From: an uncultured Muribaculaceae bacterium
GTDB lineage: Bacteria; Bacteroidota; Bacteroidia; Bacteroidales; Muribaculaceae
Assembly (NCBI GenBank): GCA_934555895.1
Contig: CAKTFH010000020.1
Coordinates: 1 to 43,952 of the forward strand
Reading direction: 5' to 3'
Length of the DNA: 43,952 nucleotides
In this document: piece after piece, positions 23,452 through 32,109 of the stretch
How positions within the stretch are numbered: position 1 is the first letter of the stretch
Layout of the letters: every line of letters begins with the position of its first letter
Program-made: the position numbers and the translations under genes
The notes under the pieces: model-generated
Seen by the model: only the letters and a program-made list of their open reading frames with translations
The model's database searches: none
Told to the model about the DNA's origin: nothing

Positions 23452-24981
23452 ATGAAAAAACTTCCTCTATTTCTTGTAGTATTCAGTGCCATAATACTTG
23501 GAGCATGTGGAATCAATGATAAAACATCAGATGAAAATTTCATAAAACTCGGCACCGCAAAACTATCGACGGAAGTACTTATATTCGACGCTCCCGGGCA
23601 TAGCCACGACAACACATTCAATGTCGACAGCATGCTTGACATGATTGAGATTTATGGCACCACAAAATCTGTTTTCTCCCATGAAGATGAGGAACTGACA
23701 ACCCCTCTCAAGCGTGATTTCAACCTATATTCGGGTGATATACCAGTTGATTGCCGGGAGGGAATCGGAGGAATAAGACTGTATGCCGACGGGCATTTTT
23801 TAGGCGGCGCTACCGTGGTTCTTAATCAGAATAAACCGGTGGTTGTCAGACTAAGCATGGATACTGATGGAAATGTAATAGATGCGAATGCATCCGGCTT
23901 AGAATTGAAAGATCTGGAAAGCATAGCAGGAATAGGAGAAGGCTCTATCTCCAGGCATCCATCCATGTTTATGCCACCAAAGGAGATGTATAATTCATGG
24001 AAGGATGTGAGAGCATACCAGATAGATTCCATATGGCCTCGCTATCAGAAGGAGTCAATTGGCACAAATTCCGTTCCGGAAGAGGTGGCAGACTGGCTAA
24101 TGAACAATCTGAAAATCACATTCGCCACCTATTGTATCTTGCCATATGTCAGAAACGCGAAAGAGCTTTCCGGCATTGCTGTGGAAGAACCGCCTATGGA
24201 GACATATGCTTTTCTCGACAGCATCGACTACTCTCCCGATGTGTTTCTGAAAACAAACATGCTTATCTCTCCCAGAAACTTCCTGCAACAGATTCTAAAA
24301 TATCCCTGCGGAGGCATGGAGTCAATCGGAGAGATGCCTGTGGACCGGTGGCAGAATATGGTGAGCCGCAAACTGCAACCTGCCATGAAAGAGCGGCCCA
24401 AACTGCTGCTTGACCTACTTGCAGGCATGTCGTACATCCAACAGATAGAGGATAACCTCCCTCTTACCGACAAGCAGAAAAGAAACATCGCCAAAGGATT
24501 TACCGATGATATCGGCAAGATTGTGCTGGCAAAGAACGACCGTATGCTTGGCATGAAAAACGACATTGTATCGCTCCACGACATAACCACGGAGCCGTTC
24601 GCCCTTCAGAAATATATCGACGAGAATTATGCCGGACGACCGGTAGCGGTGGACATGTGGAACACATGGTGTGCCCCATGCCTCAATGCCATTTATCAGA
24701 CCGAAGATATAAAACACAGTTTTGCCAACACCGACCTTGTGTTTCTCTACATCAGCGACGAATCATCAGGCCTTGAGGAGTGGAAACGGCGTGCAAAACA
24801 CATCGGAGGCGAGCAAGTGCGCATCAGTGAGGATGCATCCGAGGCGTTGCAAAACAGCTACAACCTCACCGGCTTCCCCTCCTACCTATTTTTCGACAGC
24901 AACCATCGCCTGGTGCATGCACAGACAGCCTTTCCCGGTTTAAACCGATACACCGAGCTCCTCAACAAAATCAGCAGATAA
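23452..24981 (+). CDS. TlpA/ResA-like thioredoxin-fold lipoprotein
   Basis: The 509-residue lipoprotein precursor has lipobox L-G-A-C (Cys19). The N-terminal 340 residues have no recognised domain, beginning with a small beta region in which ADGHFLGGATVVLN is visible. The C-terminal 140 residues are thioredoxin-like: VAVDMWNTWCAPCLNAIYQ gives the CxxC pair at Cys407 and Cys410, preceded by Trp406, and the cis-Pro strand is G-F-P-S-Y-L-F-F-D. It probably reduces or transfers disulfides or isomerises substrates in the periplasm. It stands between the two A paralogues, and A2 begins 36 nt after its stop, suggesting a shared function. Substrate unknown. Confidence 0.85.
   Translation: MKKLPLFLVVFSAIILGACGINDKTSDENFIKLGTAKLSTEVLIFDAPGHSHDNTFNVDSMLDMIEIYGTTKSVFSHEDEELTTPLKRDFNLYSGDIPVDCREGIGGIRLYADGHFLGGATVVLNQNKPVVVRLSMDTDGNVIDANASGLELKDLESIAGIGEGSISRHPSMFMPPKEMYNSWKDVRAYQIDSIWPRYQKESIGTNSVPEEVADWLMNNLKITFATYCILPYVRNAKELSGIAVEEPPMETYAFLDSIDYSPDVFLKTNMLISPRNFLQQILKYPCGGMESIGEMPVDRWQNMVSRKLQPAMKERPKLLLDLLAGMSYIQQIEDNLPLTDKQKRNIAKGFTDDIGKIVLAKNDRMLGMKNDIVSLHDITTEPFALQKYIDENYAGRPVAVDMWNTWCAPCLNAIYQTEDIKHSFANTDLVFLYISDESSGLEEWKRRAKHIGGEQVRISEDASEALQNSYNLTGFPSYLFFDSNHRLVHAQTAFPGLNRYTELLNKISR
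24949..24980 (+). repeat. Direct repeat at the 3' end of the TlpA-like gene
   Basis: These 32 bases encode the protein's last ten or so residues and are repeated with four mismatches at 23401-23432, upstream of the same gene. The pair records a duplication followed by deletion. Confidence 0.7.
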
Positions 24982-25017
24982 ACAAATTCAGATATATCTA
25001 ACTTAAAAAACGAGACC

Positions 25018-25896
25018 ATGAAAATTTCATCTATTTTTATCGCAGCCGCAATGATTGCCGTAGTGCCTGTCAGCAGCTGCACCCAGAGGTCCTCCGGCAT
25101 GCAGCATATTGATGAACTGATTGCTGCGGGCGACACGGTGACGGAGTCCGGACTGCATAATGTATTTGTGATTTCCGACGCCAAGACGACACCGGAGATG
25201 CTTGACAGCGGGCTGTTCACCACTTTGGACAGATTGTACGCTCTTGGAATGTCCGACAGCGAATATTGCATGGCGGCGCTCTATGCCGACGACACATATA
25301 TCGCATGTAAGAAAGAGTATATCAATCTGCTGTTTCCCAAAGCCGACAAATTTGAAGTCAACGGCGAAAATGTAACCAAAGCCGACTTCGACCGCATCCC
25401 GGCATCTCTGATATTGACTGCAAAGGGGATAGACGGTGGTAAAAAAATCTCATTAGAGGTGCGCAATGATGTGGATGATTCAAATCCAGCCTATAAAGAG
25501 TTTTTAGAAAATGATGAAGAGTGGTTCAATGAAAACAAAAACTCATCGATCCCCGCTACATCAGATATCGTAATCGATGATTTTTCAACTTATCCCTCCG
25601 ACAGCCGAATTTACGTAAAAGACTTGTTGCGCAGCCGCGAAGCAGTGCAGAATCTGCCCCCGGAAGAAAAAGAGGACATTATTCTATTGATGCTTGGCAA
25701 CCGCCCTTACACTTTCATTAATGAAAAGTATTTCATGGATCTCTCCAACAATGAGGAAGCGATAAAGATTCCCGTCAGTTCACTTTCCACCAAGAAACTG
25801 TCGGAAATAGTACGCAAGGCCGGCGTTCCTGTTAATATAGTCGAATTAAAGCAGGATACCATATACGCGCTGTCCCTCCCTAAATACCCGGGATAA
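25018..25896 (+). CDS. Lipoprotein of unknown family (paralogue A2)
   Basis: This is a 292-residue paralogue of the lipoprotein at 22384-23340. The signal peptide ends in lipobox V-S-S-C (Cys21). The shared N-terminal block includes SGMQHIDELIAAGDTVTESG, then NVFVIS, TPEMLDSGLFTT, INLLFPKADKFEVNGENVT and FDRIPASL; the second half is more diverged, and this copy ends about 26 residues earlier. The middle is acidic and lacks cysteines. It starts 36 nt after the thioredoxin-like gene and ends before a long inverted repeat. The conserved N-terminal block is probably the functional core; its activity is unknown. Confidence 0.75.
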   Translation: MKISSIFIAAAMIAVVPVSSCTQRSSGMQHIDELIAAGDTVTESGLHNVFVISDAKTTPEMLDSGLFTTLDRLYALGMSDSEYCMAALYADDTYIACKKEYINLLFPKADKFEVNGENVTKADFDRIPASLILTAKGIDGGKKISLEVRNDVDDSNPAYKEFLENDEEWFNENKNSSIPATSDIVIDDFSTYPSDSRIYVKDLLRSREAVQNLPPEEKEDIILLMLGNRPYTFINEKYFMDLSNNEEAIKIPVSSLSTKKLSEIVRKAGVPVNIVELKQDTIYALSLPKYPG

Positions 25897-25914
25897 AGTA
25901 TTCTGCCATTGAAA

Positions 25915-25966
25915 GCCGAGAGCGGCCGCGTGCCTTCCAGCAGTGGAAGATGCGCGGCCGCTCGGC
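25915..25966. repeat. Long imperfect inverted repeat after paralogue A2
   Basis: Arms of about 25 nt (25915-25939 and 25943-25966) share GCCGAG, CGGCCGCG and CTTCCA blocks with a two-base bulge and a few mismatches around a short GCAG-type loop. No T-run follows, so it may be a Rho-type or structural terminator, or one end of a repeat element. Confidence 0.55.
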
Positions 25967-26378
25967 TATAGGGTGCCACATCAAAGGATGCGATGAAACT
26001 CCGAAAGACAGGATTTGAGGTCTTGCCGTCCTTTGTAATCCGCCTGGTCGTCCCGGAATTCTCCGGGGAGCTTCTCCCGAAGGAGAATGGGGCCCGCCAT
26101 CGGCCGACAGAGATTGTTCTCGGTATTTCATATATATTTGATGAGTTTCCCAATCAACTTTGGTGTGGCAAAATCTTTTGTCATCTAAGATGCTTCGGAA
26201 AGGTCGGGGCCTCTGCCCTACCCTTTGATTTTATAACGCAAATTTATGCATTTCTGTTCTGACTTGCAAGTGCCGCCGAATTATTTTTTTCAGGCTGGTG
26301 CAACTATATGCCACATTGCTGCGTCTATTAATCGGAAACCAAGCAAAACAAGCAACGCATAAAACATCACATAAAGCA
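25967..26378. other. Intergenic region without a supported gene
   Basis: About 410 bp separate paralogue A2 and its inverted repeat from the efflux ATPase. An 89-codon frame (25993-26262, plus) and a 148-codon frame (26153-25707, minus) exist, but neither has a signal, a recognised domain or protein-like composition. Visible elements are a small stem TTCTCC/GGAGAA near 26077-26092, TATATTTG at 26133-26140 (plus) and TAAATTTG at 26247-26240 (minus), and an A/T-rich stretch at 26230-26300. The G/C-rich half (25915-26125) and the plain half differ, as if a repeat unit had been inserted. The promoter of the efflux operon is not evident. Confidence 0.5.
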
Positions 26379-27044
26379 ATGATCTCACTCAGGGATGTGA
26401 ACAAGACCTATCAGGGCGCCGTGCCTCTGCATGTGCTCAAGGGCATCAATCTCGAAATAGCCAAAGGAGAGCTGGTGTCGGTGATGGGAGCCTCAGGGTC
26501 AGGCAAAAGCACCCTCCTCAACATACTCGGGATACTCGACAACTATGATTCGGGCGACTACTACCTCGACGGCACGCTCATAAAGAATCTGAGCGAAAAC
26601 CGCGCGGCCGAATACCGCAACCGCATGATTGGATTCGTGTTTCAGTCGTTCAACCTCATCAACTACAAGAACGCTGTGGAGAATGTGGCACTGCCACTTT
26701 TTTACCAAGGCGTGGGACGCCGCAAACGAAATATGCTGGCCATGGAGCAACTTGAGAAACTCGGGCTCGCCGACCGTGCACATCATCTGCCTGGAGAACT
26801 TTCAGGCGGACAGAAACAGCGCGTGGCCATAGCCCGTGCCCTCATCACCAATCCCTCCATAATCCTGGCCGACGAGCCCACAGGTGCTCTCGACAGCAAG
26901 ACCTCACTTGAAGTGATGGCACTTTTCAAGGAGCTGAACCGCCGCGACGGAATGACTACGGTGATTGTGACACACGACCCCGGCGTAGGGAAACAGACCG
27001 ACCGCATAATCCGCATCTCCGACGGAGTGATTGTACAAGGATAA
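26379..27044 (+). CDS. MacB-type ABC transporter ATP-binding protein
   Basis: This is a 221-residue ATPase of the MacB/LolD class. Walker A is GASGSGKST, the signature LSGGQKQRVAIARAL and Walker B ILADEPTGALD, all intact, with the H-loop in VTHDPG. It drives a mechanotransmission-type pump that moves substrate from the periplasm to the outside. The start was moved from 26298 to the ATG at 26379, giving M-I-S-L-R-D-V-N-K-T-Y, which matches family N-termini. The permease follows 14 nt after the stop, and the five genes up to 32005 are closely spaced, so they form one operon. Substrate unknown; antibiotics, peptides or lipid-linked compounds are usual for the class. Confidence 0.94.
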   Translation: MISLRDVNKTYQGAVPLHVLKGINLEIAKGELVSVMGASGSGKSTLLNILGILDNYDSGDYYLDGTLIKNLSENRAAEYRNRMIGFVFQSFNLINYKNAVENVALPLFYQGVGRRKRNMLAMEQLEKLGLADRAHHLPGELSGGQKQRVAIARALITNPSIILADEPTGALDSKTSLEVMALFKELNRRDGMTTVIVTHDPGVGKQTDRIIRISDGVIVQG

Positions 27045-27058
27045 ATCAGAGCAAGAAA

Positions 27059-28282
27059 ATGACAGATCTTTTCCGCGAGATATGGCAGACACTGCAGCAC
27101 AACAAGCTGCGCACAGCCCTAACCGGTCTGGCCGTGGCATGGGGTGTGTTCATGCTCATCGTGCTGCTAGGAGTGGGCAACGGAGTGACGAACTCCTTCG
27201 AGGAGAACGCCATGCGGCCCGGCTCACAGAAAATAGTGATATGGGGCGGACGCACCAGCAAGCCATACCACGGCTACCGTGAAGGCAGAACCATAAGGCT
27301 CAAAAACACCGATATAGAGAAAATAGCGAAAGAACACAGCGGCTTCGTGTCGGAAGTCAATTCGCGCATTTACGGCAATTCAGGCTACATAACCGCCGGC
27401 ACCCACAGCATTTCAGGCAGTTATACCGGAGCATTCCCCTCTCAGCTTGAATCGGAGAGCGGCAACATGAAAATGACCGAAGGCCGGTTCATAAACGACA
27501 AGGACATGGCCGAGAAAGCTAAGGTAACTGTAATCAGCCAGCGCACAGCCGAAAACCTATTTCCCGACGGCGGAGCTCTCGGCAGCTACATCAATGCCGG
27601 GCAGGTGGCTTTCAGGATAGTAGGTATCTATGATTCCCGCTGGATGCGCGACATCTTCATACCATACACCACAGCTCGCATGCTGTCGGGCAACGAGGAC
27701 AACCTCGGAAGCATGAACGTGATACTCAAGGACCTCCATACCGAGGTCGAAGGCGACAACGCCGAACAGCAGGTGCGCCAGACACTGGCCACGGCCCACG
27801 ACTTCAATCCCGACGACGAAAGCGCAGTATGGTTATGGAACCAGTTCTCCAACCACATGCGCGGCCTCAAGGCCATGAATATACTCCATGCATCAATATG
27901 GATTCTCGGCCTCCTCACCCTGCTCAGCGGAGTGGTGGGCATCAGCAACATCATGTTTGTATCGGTGAAGGAGCGCACTCATGAGATAGGTATACGCCGC
28001 GCCATCGGGGCAAAACCGCGCTCGGTGCTCACGCAGGTGATAGCCGAGAGTGTGGCCATCACCACCCTTTTCGGCTACATAGGCATAGTGCTCGGCACTG
28101 CCGCCATGCAAGGCCTCAACGCCGTTATGGGCGACCAGGACTTCCTGAGCAATGCCACAGTTAAACTCTCAGTGGCACTTCAGGTGACGGCCGTGCTAAT
28201 CATAGCGGGAGCCATGGCCGGACTGTTTCCCGCACTCAAGGCATTGAAGATTAAACCGGTGGAGGCTCTCCGCGACGAATAA
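27059..28282 (+). CDS. MacB/FtsX-type ABC permease (first)
   Basis: A 407-residue permease with one N-terminal transmembrane helix (about residues 18-42), a periplasmic MacB_PCD-like domain of about 220 residues and three C-terminal helices of the FtsX domain (about 280-395). The diagnostic cytoplasmic segment EIGIRRAIGAKPRSV links TM2 to TM3. The C-terminus A-L-K-I-K-P-V-E-A-L-R resembles MacB. The N-terminal block TLQHNKLRTALTGLAVAWGV is typical of such permeases in Bacteroidetes. It pairs with the next gene, so the pump probably has a heterodimeric membrane part. It begins 14 nt after the ATPase. Confidence 0.93.
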   Translation: MTDLFREIWQTLQHNKLRTALTGLAVAWGVFMLIVLLGVGNGVTNSFEENAMRPGSQKIVIWGGRTSKPYHGYREGRTIRLKNTDIEKIAKEHSGFVSEVNSRIYGNSGYITAGTHSISGSYTGAFPSQLESESGNMKMTEGRFINDKDMAEKAKVTVISQRTAENLFPDGGALGSYINAGQVAFRIVGIYDSRWMRDIFIPYTTARMLSGNEDNLGSMNVILKDLHTEVEGDNAEQQVRQTLATAHDFNPDDESAVWLWNQFSNHMRGLKAMNILHASIWILGLLTLLSGVVGISNIMFVSVKERTHEIGIRRAIGAKPRSVLTQVIAESVAITTLFGYIGIVLGTAAMQGLNAVMGDQDFLSNATVKLSVALQVTAVLIIAGAMAGLFPALKALKIKPVEALRDE

Positions 28283-28294
28283 AACCACAGCACA

Positions 28295-29545
28295 GTGAAA
28301 ACACATATTTTCGACATAGAAAACTGGAAAGAGATAGGCTCCACGCTTGCAAGAAACAAGACCCGCACCTTCCTTACCGGATTCGGTATATTCTGGGGCG
28401 TGGCGATGCTCGCCATTCTGCTGGGAGGAGCAAGCGGAGCCAAGGACATGCTCATGCGCAATTTCGCCGGTTTCGCCACAAACAGCGCGTTCACTTACGC
28501 CAACTGGACCACGATACCCTACAAAGGACATCAGAAAGGGCGTAACTGGGATTTGGACATCACCGATGTGGAGCGCTTGCGGCAGGCCATACCCGAGCTT
28601 CGCACAGTCACAGAGCAGTACAACAATAGCGGCGTGAGCTTCAGCAGCGGTAAATTCTCCTATTCCGGCTCAGTGATAGGCGCCACTCCACAGTTTGCCG
28701 ATGTGATGACCCCCGTCATATACAGCGGACGATTCGTCAATCAGAAGGATGTGAGCCAGGGGCGCAGAGTGGCCGTTGTGGGACAGAAGATAGTAAACGA
28801 GATATTTCCCAACGATCCGGCGCCATTAGGCCGTGACATACAGATAAACGGAATCACCTACACTATAATCGGTGTAGCCGGCCAGACAAGTGAAGTAACA
28901 CTCAGCAGTCGCATCGACGAAAGTGTGATTATCCCCTCCTCAGTGTTCCGCAGAGCTTTCAACCGAGGCAACAACGTGGACATGATAATGATGGTGGCCC
29001 GCGACGGCAAGAAGATTTCCGACATCGAGCAAAAACTCCGCCATCTTGTGGCACAGCATCACAACATCTCACCTGATGACAAATATGCCATAGAGGTGAT
29101 TGACATCTCCGAAAATTTCAAGATGGTCGACAATCTGTTCAAAGGCGTGTCGTTTCTCGCAGGTTTCATAGGCCTGAGCACACTGCTCGCCGGCATAATA
29201 GGCATAGGCAACATAATGTGGGTGATCGTGAAGGAACGCACCCAGGAAATAGGCATACGCCGCGCAATCGGTGCCAAGCCGCGCGACATCACCGCACAGA
29301 TACTTTCCGAAGGCATGATGCTTACCACTGTGGCAGGTCTGGCTGGTATATGCTTCGCCGCGATAGCGCTCGGAATAGCCCAATACCTCACTACTGACAA
29401 TCTGGGCACTCCCCGCTTCCAGATGCAGCCCGGGCAAGCCCTGATAATAATGCTCACATTTGTAACACTCGGCACCCTGGCAGGCCTTATACCCGCCCGC
29501 AAAGCAATGAACATAAAACCGGTGGAAGCAATAAACGACAAATAA
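28295..29545 (+). CDS. MacB/FtsX-type ABC permease (second)
   Basis: A 416-residue paralogue of the preceding permease with the same plan: one N-terminal helix in a R-N-K-T-R-T-F-L-T-G-F-G-I-F-W-G context, a periplasmic domain and three C-terminal helices around EIGIRRAIGAKPRDI. The start codon is GTG at 28295, 12 nt after the first permease stop; no ATG gives a better N-terminus. The two permeases are clearly diverged in the periplasmic domain, arguing for a true heterodimer rather than a recent duplication. Otherwise ordinary. Confidence 0.92.
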   Translation: MKTHIFDIENWKEIGSTLARNKTRTFLTGFGIFWGVAMLAILLGGASGAKDMLMRNFAGFATNSAFTYANWTTIPYKGHQKGRNWDLDITDVERLRQAIPELRTVTEQYNNSGVSFSSGKFSYSGSVIGATPQFADVMTPVIYSGRFVNQKDVSQGRRVAVVGQKIVNEIFPNDPAPLGRDIQINGITYTIIGVAGQTSEVTLSSRIDESVIIPSSVFRRAFNRGNNVDMIMMVARDGKKISDIEQKLRHLVAQHHNISPDDKYAIEVIDISENFKMVDNLFKGVSFLAGFIGLSTLLAGIIGIGNIMWVIVKERTQEIGIRRAIGAKPRDITAQILSEGMMLTTVAGLAGICFAAIALGIAQYLTTDNLGTPRFQMQPGQALIIMLTFVTLGTLAGLIPARKAMNIKPVEAINDK

Positions 29546-29558
29546 AAGACTCACTATA

Positions 29559-30677
29559 ATGAAAAAAATCTTCAAAATCCTGCTCTGGGTACTGGTAGCG
29601 GCGATATTCATCGCTACATTCGCCCACTTAATCATGAACTCCCGCGGTAAGACCGCCGAATACGAGCTTGTGAATCCTACAAAAGCCGTGATAGAGCGTA
29701 CCACCGTGCTTACCGGCAACATCGAGCCCCGCGACGAAATTGAAATAAAACCTCAGATTTCCGGCATAATCAGCGAAGTGACGGTGGAGGCCGGCGATCA
29801 GGTGAAAGAGGGTGACATCATCGCGAAAATCAAGGTGATACCCGACGAGACACAGCTATCTTCGGCTCAAAACCGAGTGCGTGTGGCCGAGATAAATCTC
29901 GAACAGCAGAAACTGCTGTTCGAGCGCACAAAAAAACTGTATGACAAGAAGTATGAAAGCCGCGAGAAATACGAGACCGACCTCGCCGCTTTCAACCAAG
30001 CCAAGGCCGAACTCGACCAGGCCAACGACCAGCTCGCCATAGTGCGCGACGGTGTATCCGCCTCAAACGCCCAGGGCTCGAACACACTCGTTCGCTCCAC
30101 CGTCACGGGCATTGTGCTTGAAGTACCGGTAAAAGTAGGTTCATCTGTCATTCAAGCCAACACATTCAACGACGGCACCACCATCGCAAAGGTTGCAGAC
30201 ATGACCGACCTTATTTTCAAAGGCAAAGTGGATGAGACAGAAGTAGACCTCCTCTCCGAGGGCATGCCGGTGCGCATATCAGTCGGCGCCGTGGCTGGAT
30301 CTTCGATAGAAGCGCTGATTGAAAAGATAGCTCCTATAGCAACATCCGACGCCGGCACCAACACCTTCGAAGTGAAAGCCGCCCTCAATACCGATACACT
30401 CACCACCCGGCTCCGCGCCGGTTACAGCGCAAATGCCACGGTGATTCTCGAGCGCACCGACTCAACTCTCTCGGTTCCCGAACGCGTGGTGGAATATTCA
30501 GGCGATTCAACTTTCGTGTATGTACTCAAATCGGCAGCTGACGCCAAGCCTCAGGAATTTACCCGCACACCCATCAAAACGGGTGTGAGCGACGGTCTGC
30601 AGGTGCAGCTTCTTAATGCCGACGGCATCAACGAGAAGACACAGTTGCGCGGCAACGAAATCACAAACGACAAGTAA
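29559..30677 (+). CDS. Periplasmic adaptor (membrane-fusion protein) of the efflux pump
   Basis: A 372-residue HlyD/AcrA-type adaptor that bridges the inner-membrane permease to the outer-membrane channel. It has an N-terminal transmembrane anchor (about 5-27), a lipoyl-like beta domain (IKPQISGIISEVTVEAGDQV), a long charged alpha-hairpin (about 95-160) with the LAAFNQAKAELDQANDQL heptads, then the second half of the lipoyl domain (STVTGIVLEVPVKVGSSV) and a beta-barrel/MP domain. Length and layout match MacA-like adaptors. It lies 13 nt after the second permease and 8 nt before the TolC-like gene. Confidence 0.93.
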   Translation: MKKIFKILLWVLVAAIFIATFAHLIMNSRGKTAEYELVNPTKAVIERTTVLTGNIEPRDEIEIKPQISGIISEVTVEAGDQVKEGDIIAKIKVIPDETQLSSAQNRVRVAEINLEQQKLLFERTKKLYDKKYESREKYETDLAAFNQAKAELDQANDQLAIVRDGVSASNAQGSNTLVRSTVTGIVLEVPVKVGSSVIQANTFNDGTTIAKVADMTDLIFKGKVDETEVDLLSEGMPVRISVGAVAGSSIEALIEKIAPIATSDAGTNTFEVKAALNTDTLTTRLRAGYSANATVILERTDSTLSVPERVVEYSGDSTFVYVLKSAADAKPQEFTRTPIKTGVSDGLQVQLLNADGINEKTQLRGNEITNDK

Positions 30678-30685
30678 ACTGCAAA

Positions 30686-32005
30686 ATGAAATTTAAACAT
30701 ATCACCCGACTGATTCCGGTAGCCGCACTGCTCGTATGCAGCACACCGGAAGCCGGAGCACAGGAAACATGGAGCCTCGAACGTTGTGTGGCATATGCTA
30801 TCTCGCACAGCATATCGGTGCGCAACGCCGAACTTAACATAGCCGACGGAGAACAGACAATAACCGAAGCAAAAGACAACTTTCTGCCTTCGCTCAGCGC
30901 CAATGCTTCAGAAAGCCTCAACTTCGGCCGAGGCCTGACGGCACAGAACACTTATGCCAACCGCAACACCACTTCGTTTCAATGGGGAGCATCGCTATCG
31001 CTGCCCCTCTTCCAGGGACTGAGCGAATACAGACAAATGGATGTAGCCAAGGCCAATCTGCAGGCCATGCTTCTTAACCACGAGGCTGCTAAAGATGATG
31101 TGTCGCTCAATGTAATCTCCTACTATCTGCAGGTGCTCTATGCCAAGGAGGTGCTGCAATCGGCCCGCAACACACTTTCCCACAGCAGTTACGAGACCGG
31201 AAGGCAGCGTGCTCTGGTAGCCGAGGGCAAAGTAGCCGAGGCCGACCTGCACGATGCCGAGGCACAGGAAGCCCAGGACAAGCTACAGGTGGTCACTGCC
31301 GAAGACGATGTGCAGACAGCGCTTGTGAATCTCGCCAACCTTATGCAACTGCCTATGACCAACGGTTTCGATGTGATGCCGCTTACAGAGGGCGAACCTG
31401 TGATTCCGACCGCCGACGCAGTATTCAATGCCGCGATGTTCCACAACAACAGCATTCTCGCATCGCGACAGGCTATCACCGTAGCCGACAAAAACATCTC
31501 GCTTGCAAAGAGCGGCTATATACCCCGCATCAGCTTCAACGCCGGCCTCGGCTCAAGCTACTACACCTTGGGCGGCATGCCTCATGAGCCTTTCGGCGAA
31601 CAGATGCGTCATAACTACTCGACATATCTCGGATTCTCACTGTCGGTGCCTATCTTCGACGCGTTCTCAACCCGCAACAGAGTGCGCCGCGCACGCCTGC
31701 AGCGTCTATCGGCAGAGCTGGAGCTCGACCGCAAACAGACCGAGCTATTCACAAACGTGCAGCTCGCCTATTACCAGGCACGCGGAGCACGCGACCGCTA
31801 TTTCACATCTCTCGAGACTCTGGAGAAAACCCGCCTCAGTTTCGCCGCCACGCAGGAAAAATACTCACTCGGGCGTGCTACACCATATGAATTCGAACAG
31901 GCCAAGACACAGCTTTCACGCACCGAAATCTCATCAATCCAGGCACATTATGAATATCTCCTCCGGGCCCGCATTCTCGCATTCTATCAGAACAACCATA
32001 TCTGA
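30686..32005 (+). CDS. TolC-family outer-membrane efflux channel
   Basis: A 439-residue outer-membrane factor with a signal peptide (about residues 1-25, ending near A-G-A-Q-E) and the two internally repeated OEP domains of a TolC trimer. Each has long helices rich in Ala, Gln and Glu (for example EADLHDAEAQEAQDKLQVV and TPYEFEQAKTQLSRTEIS) and beta-strand pairs (SFQWGASLSLPLFQG and YLGFSLSVPIFDAFSTRN). It completes the tripartite pump. It ends 104 nt before the convergent epimerase gene, with a terminator between them. Confidence 0.93.
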   Translation: MKFKHITRLIPVAALLVCSTPEAGAQETWSLERCVAYAISHSISVRNAELNIADGEQTITEAKDNFLPSLSANASESLNFGRGLTAQNTYANRNTTSFQWGASLSLPLFQGLSEYRQMDVAKANLQAMLLNHEAAKDDVSLNVISYYLQVLYAKEVLQSARNTLSHSSYETGRQRALVAEGKVAEADLHDAEAQEAQDKLQVVTAEDDVQTALVNLANLMQLPMTNGFDVMPLTEGEPVIPTADAVFNAAMFHNNSILASRQAITVADKNISLAKSGYIPRISFNAGLGSSYYTLGGMPHEPFGEQMRHNYSTYLGFSLSVPIFDAFSTRNRVRRARLQRLSAELELDRKQTELFTNVQLAYYQARGARDRYFTSLETLEKTRLSFAATQEKYSLGRATPYEFEQAKTQLSRTEISSIQAHYEYLLRARILAFYQNNHI

Positions 32006-32042
32006 TATCCCCAACGACAGCTTTTCATAACACCATACTACT

Positions 32043-32083
32043 AAAAAGTGGCATCTCCCAGCGAAGGAAGGTGCCACTCTTTC
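32043..32083. terminator. Bidirectional terminator between the efflux operon and the epimerase
   Basis: Stem arms at 32047-32056 and 32069-32078 pair over 10 bases with one mismatch. They are preceded by A-run AAAAA and followed by CTTTCTC, so each strand has a U-rich tail. Position between convergent operons supports the call. Confidence 0.75.
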
Positions 32084-32109
32084 TCTTATGCTGTCAGTTC
32101 AGCTCTCAG

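Noticed and set aside
25707..26262. Two small frames in the intergenic region (148 codons minus, 89 codons plus)
   Set aside because: Neither has a recognised domain or signal, and they overlap each other; one also runs into paralogue A2. They are better explained as a non-coding repeat.
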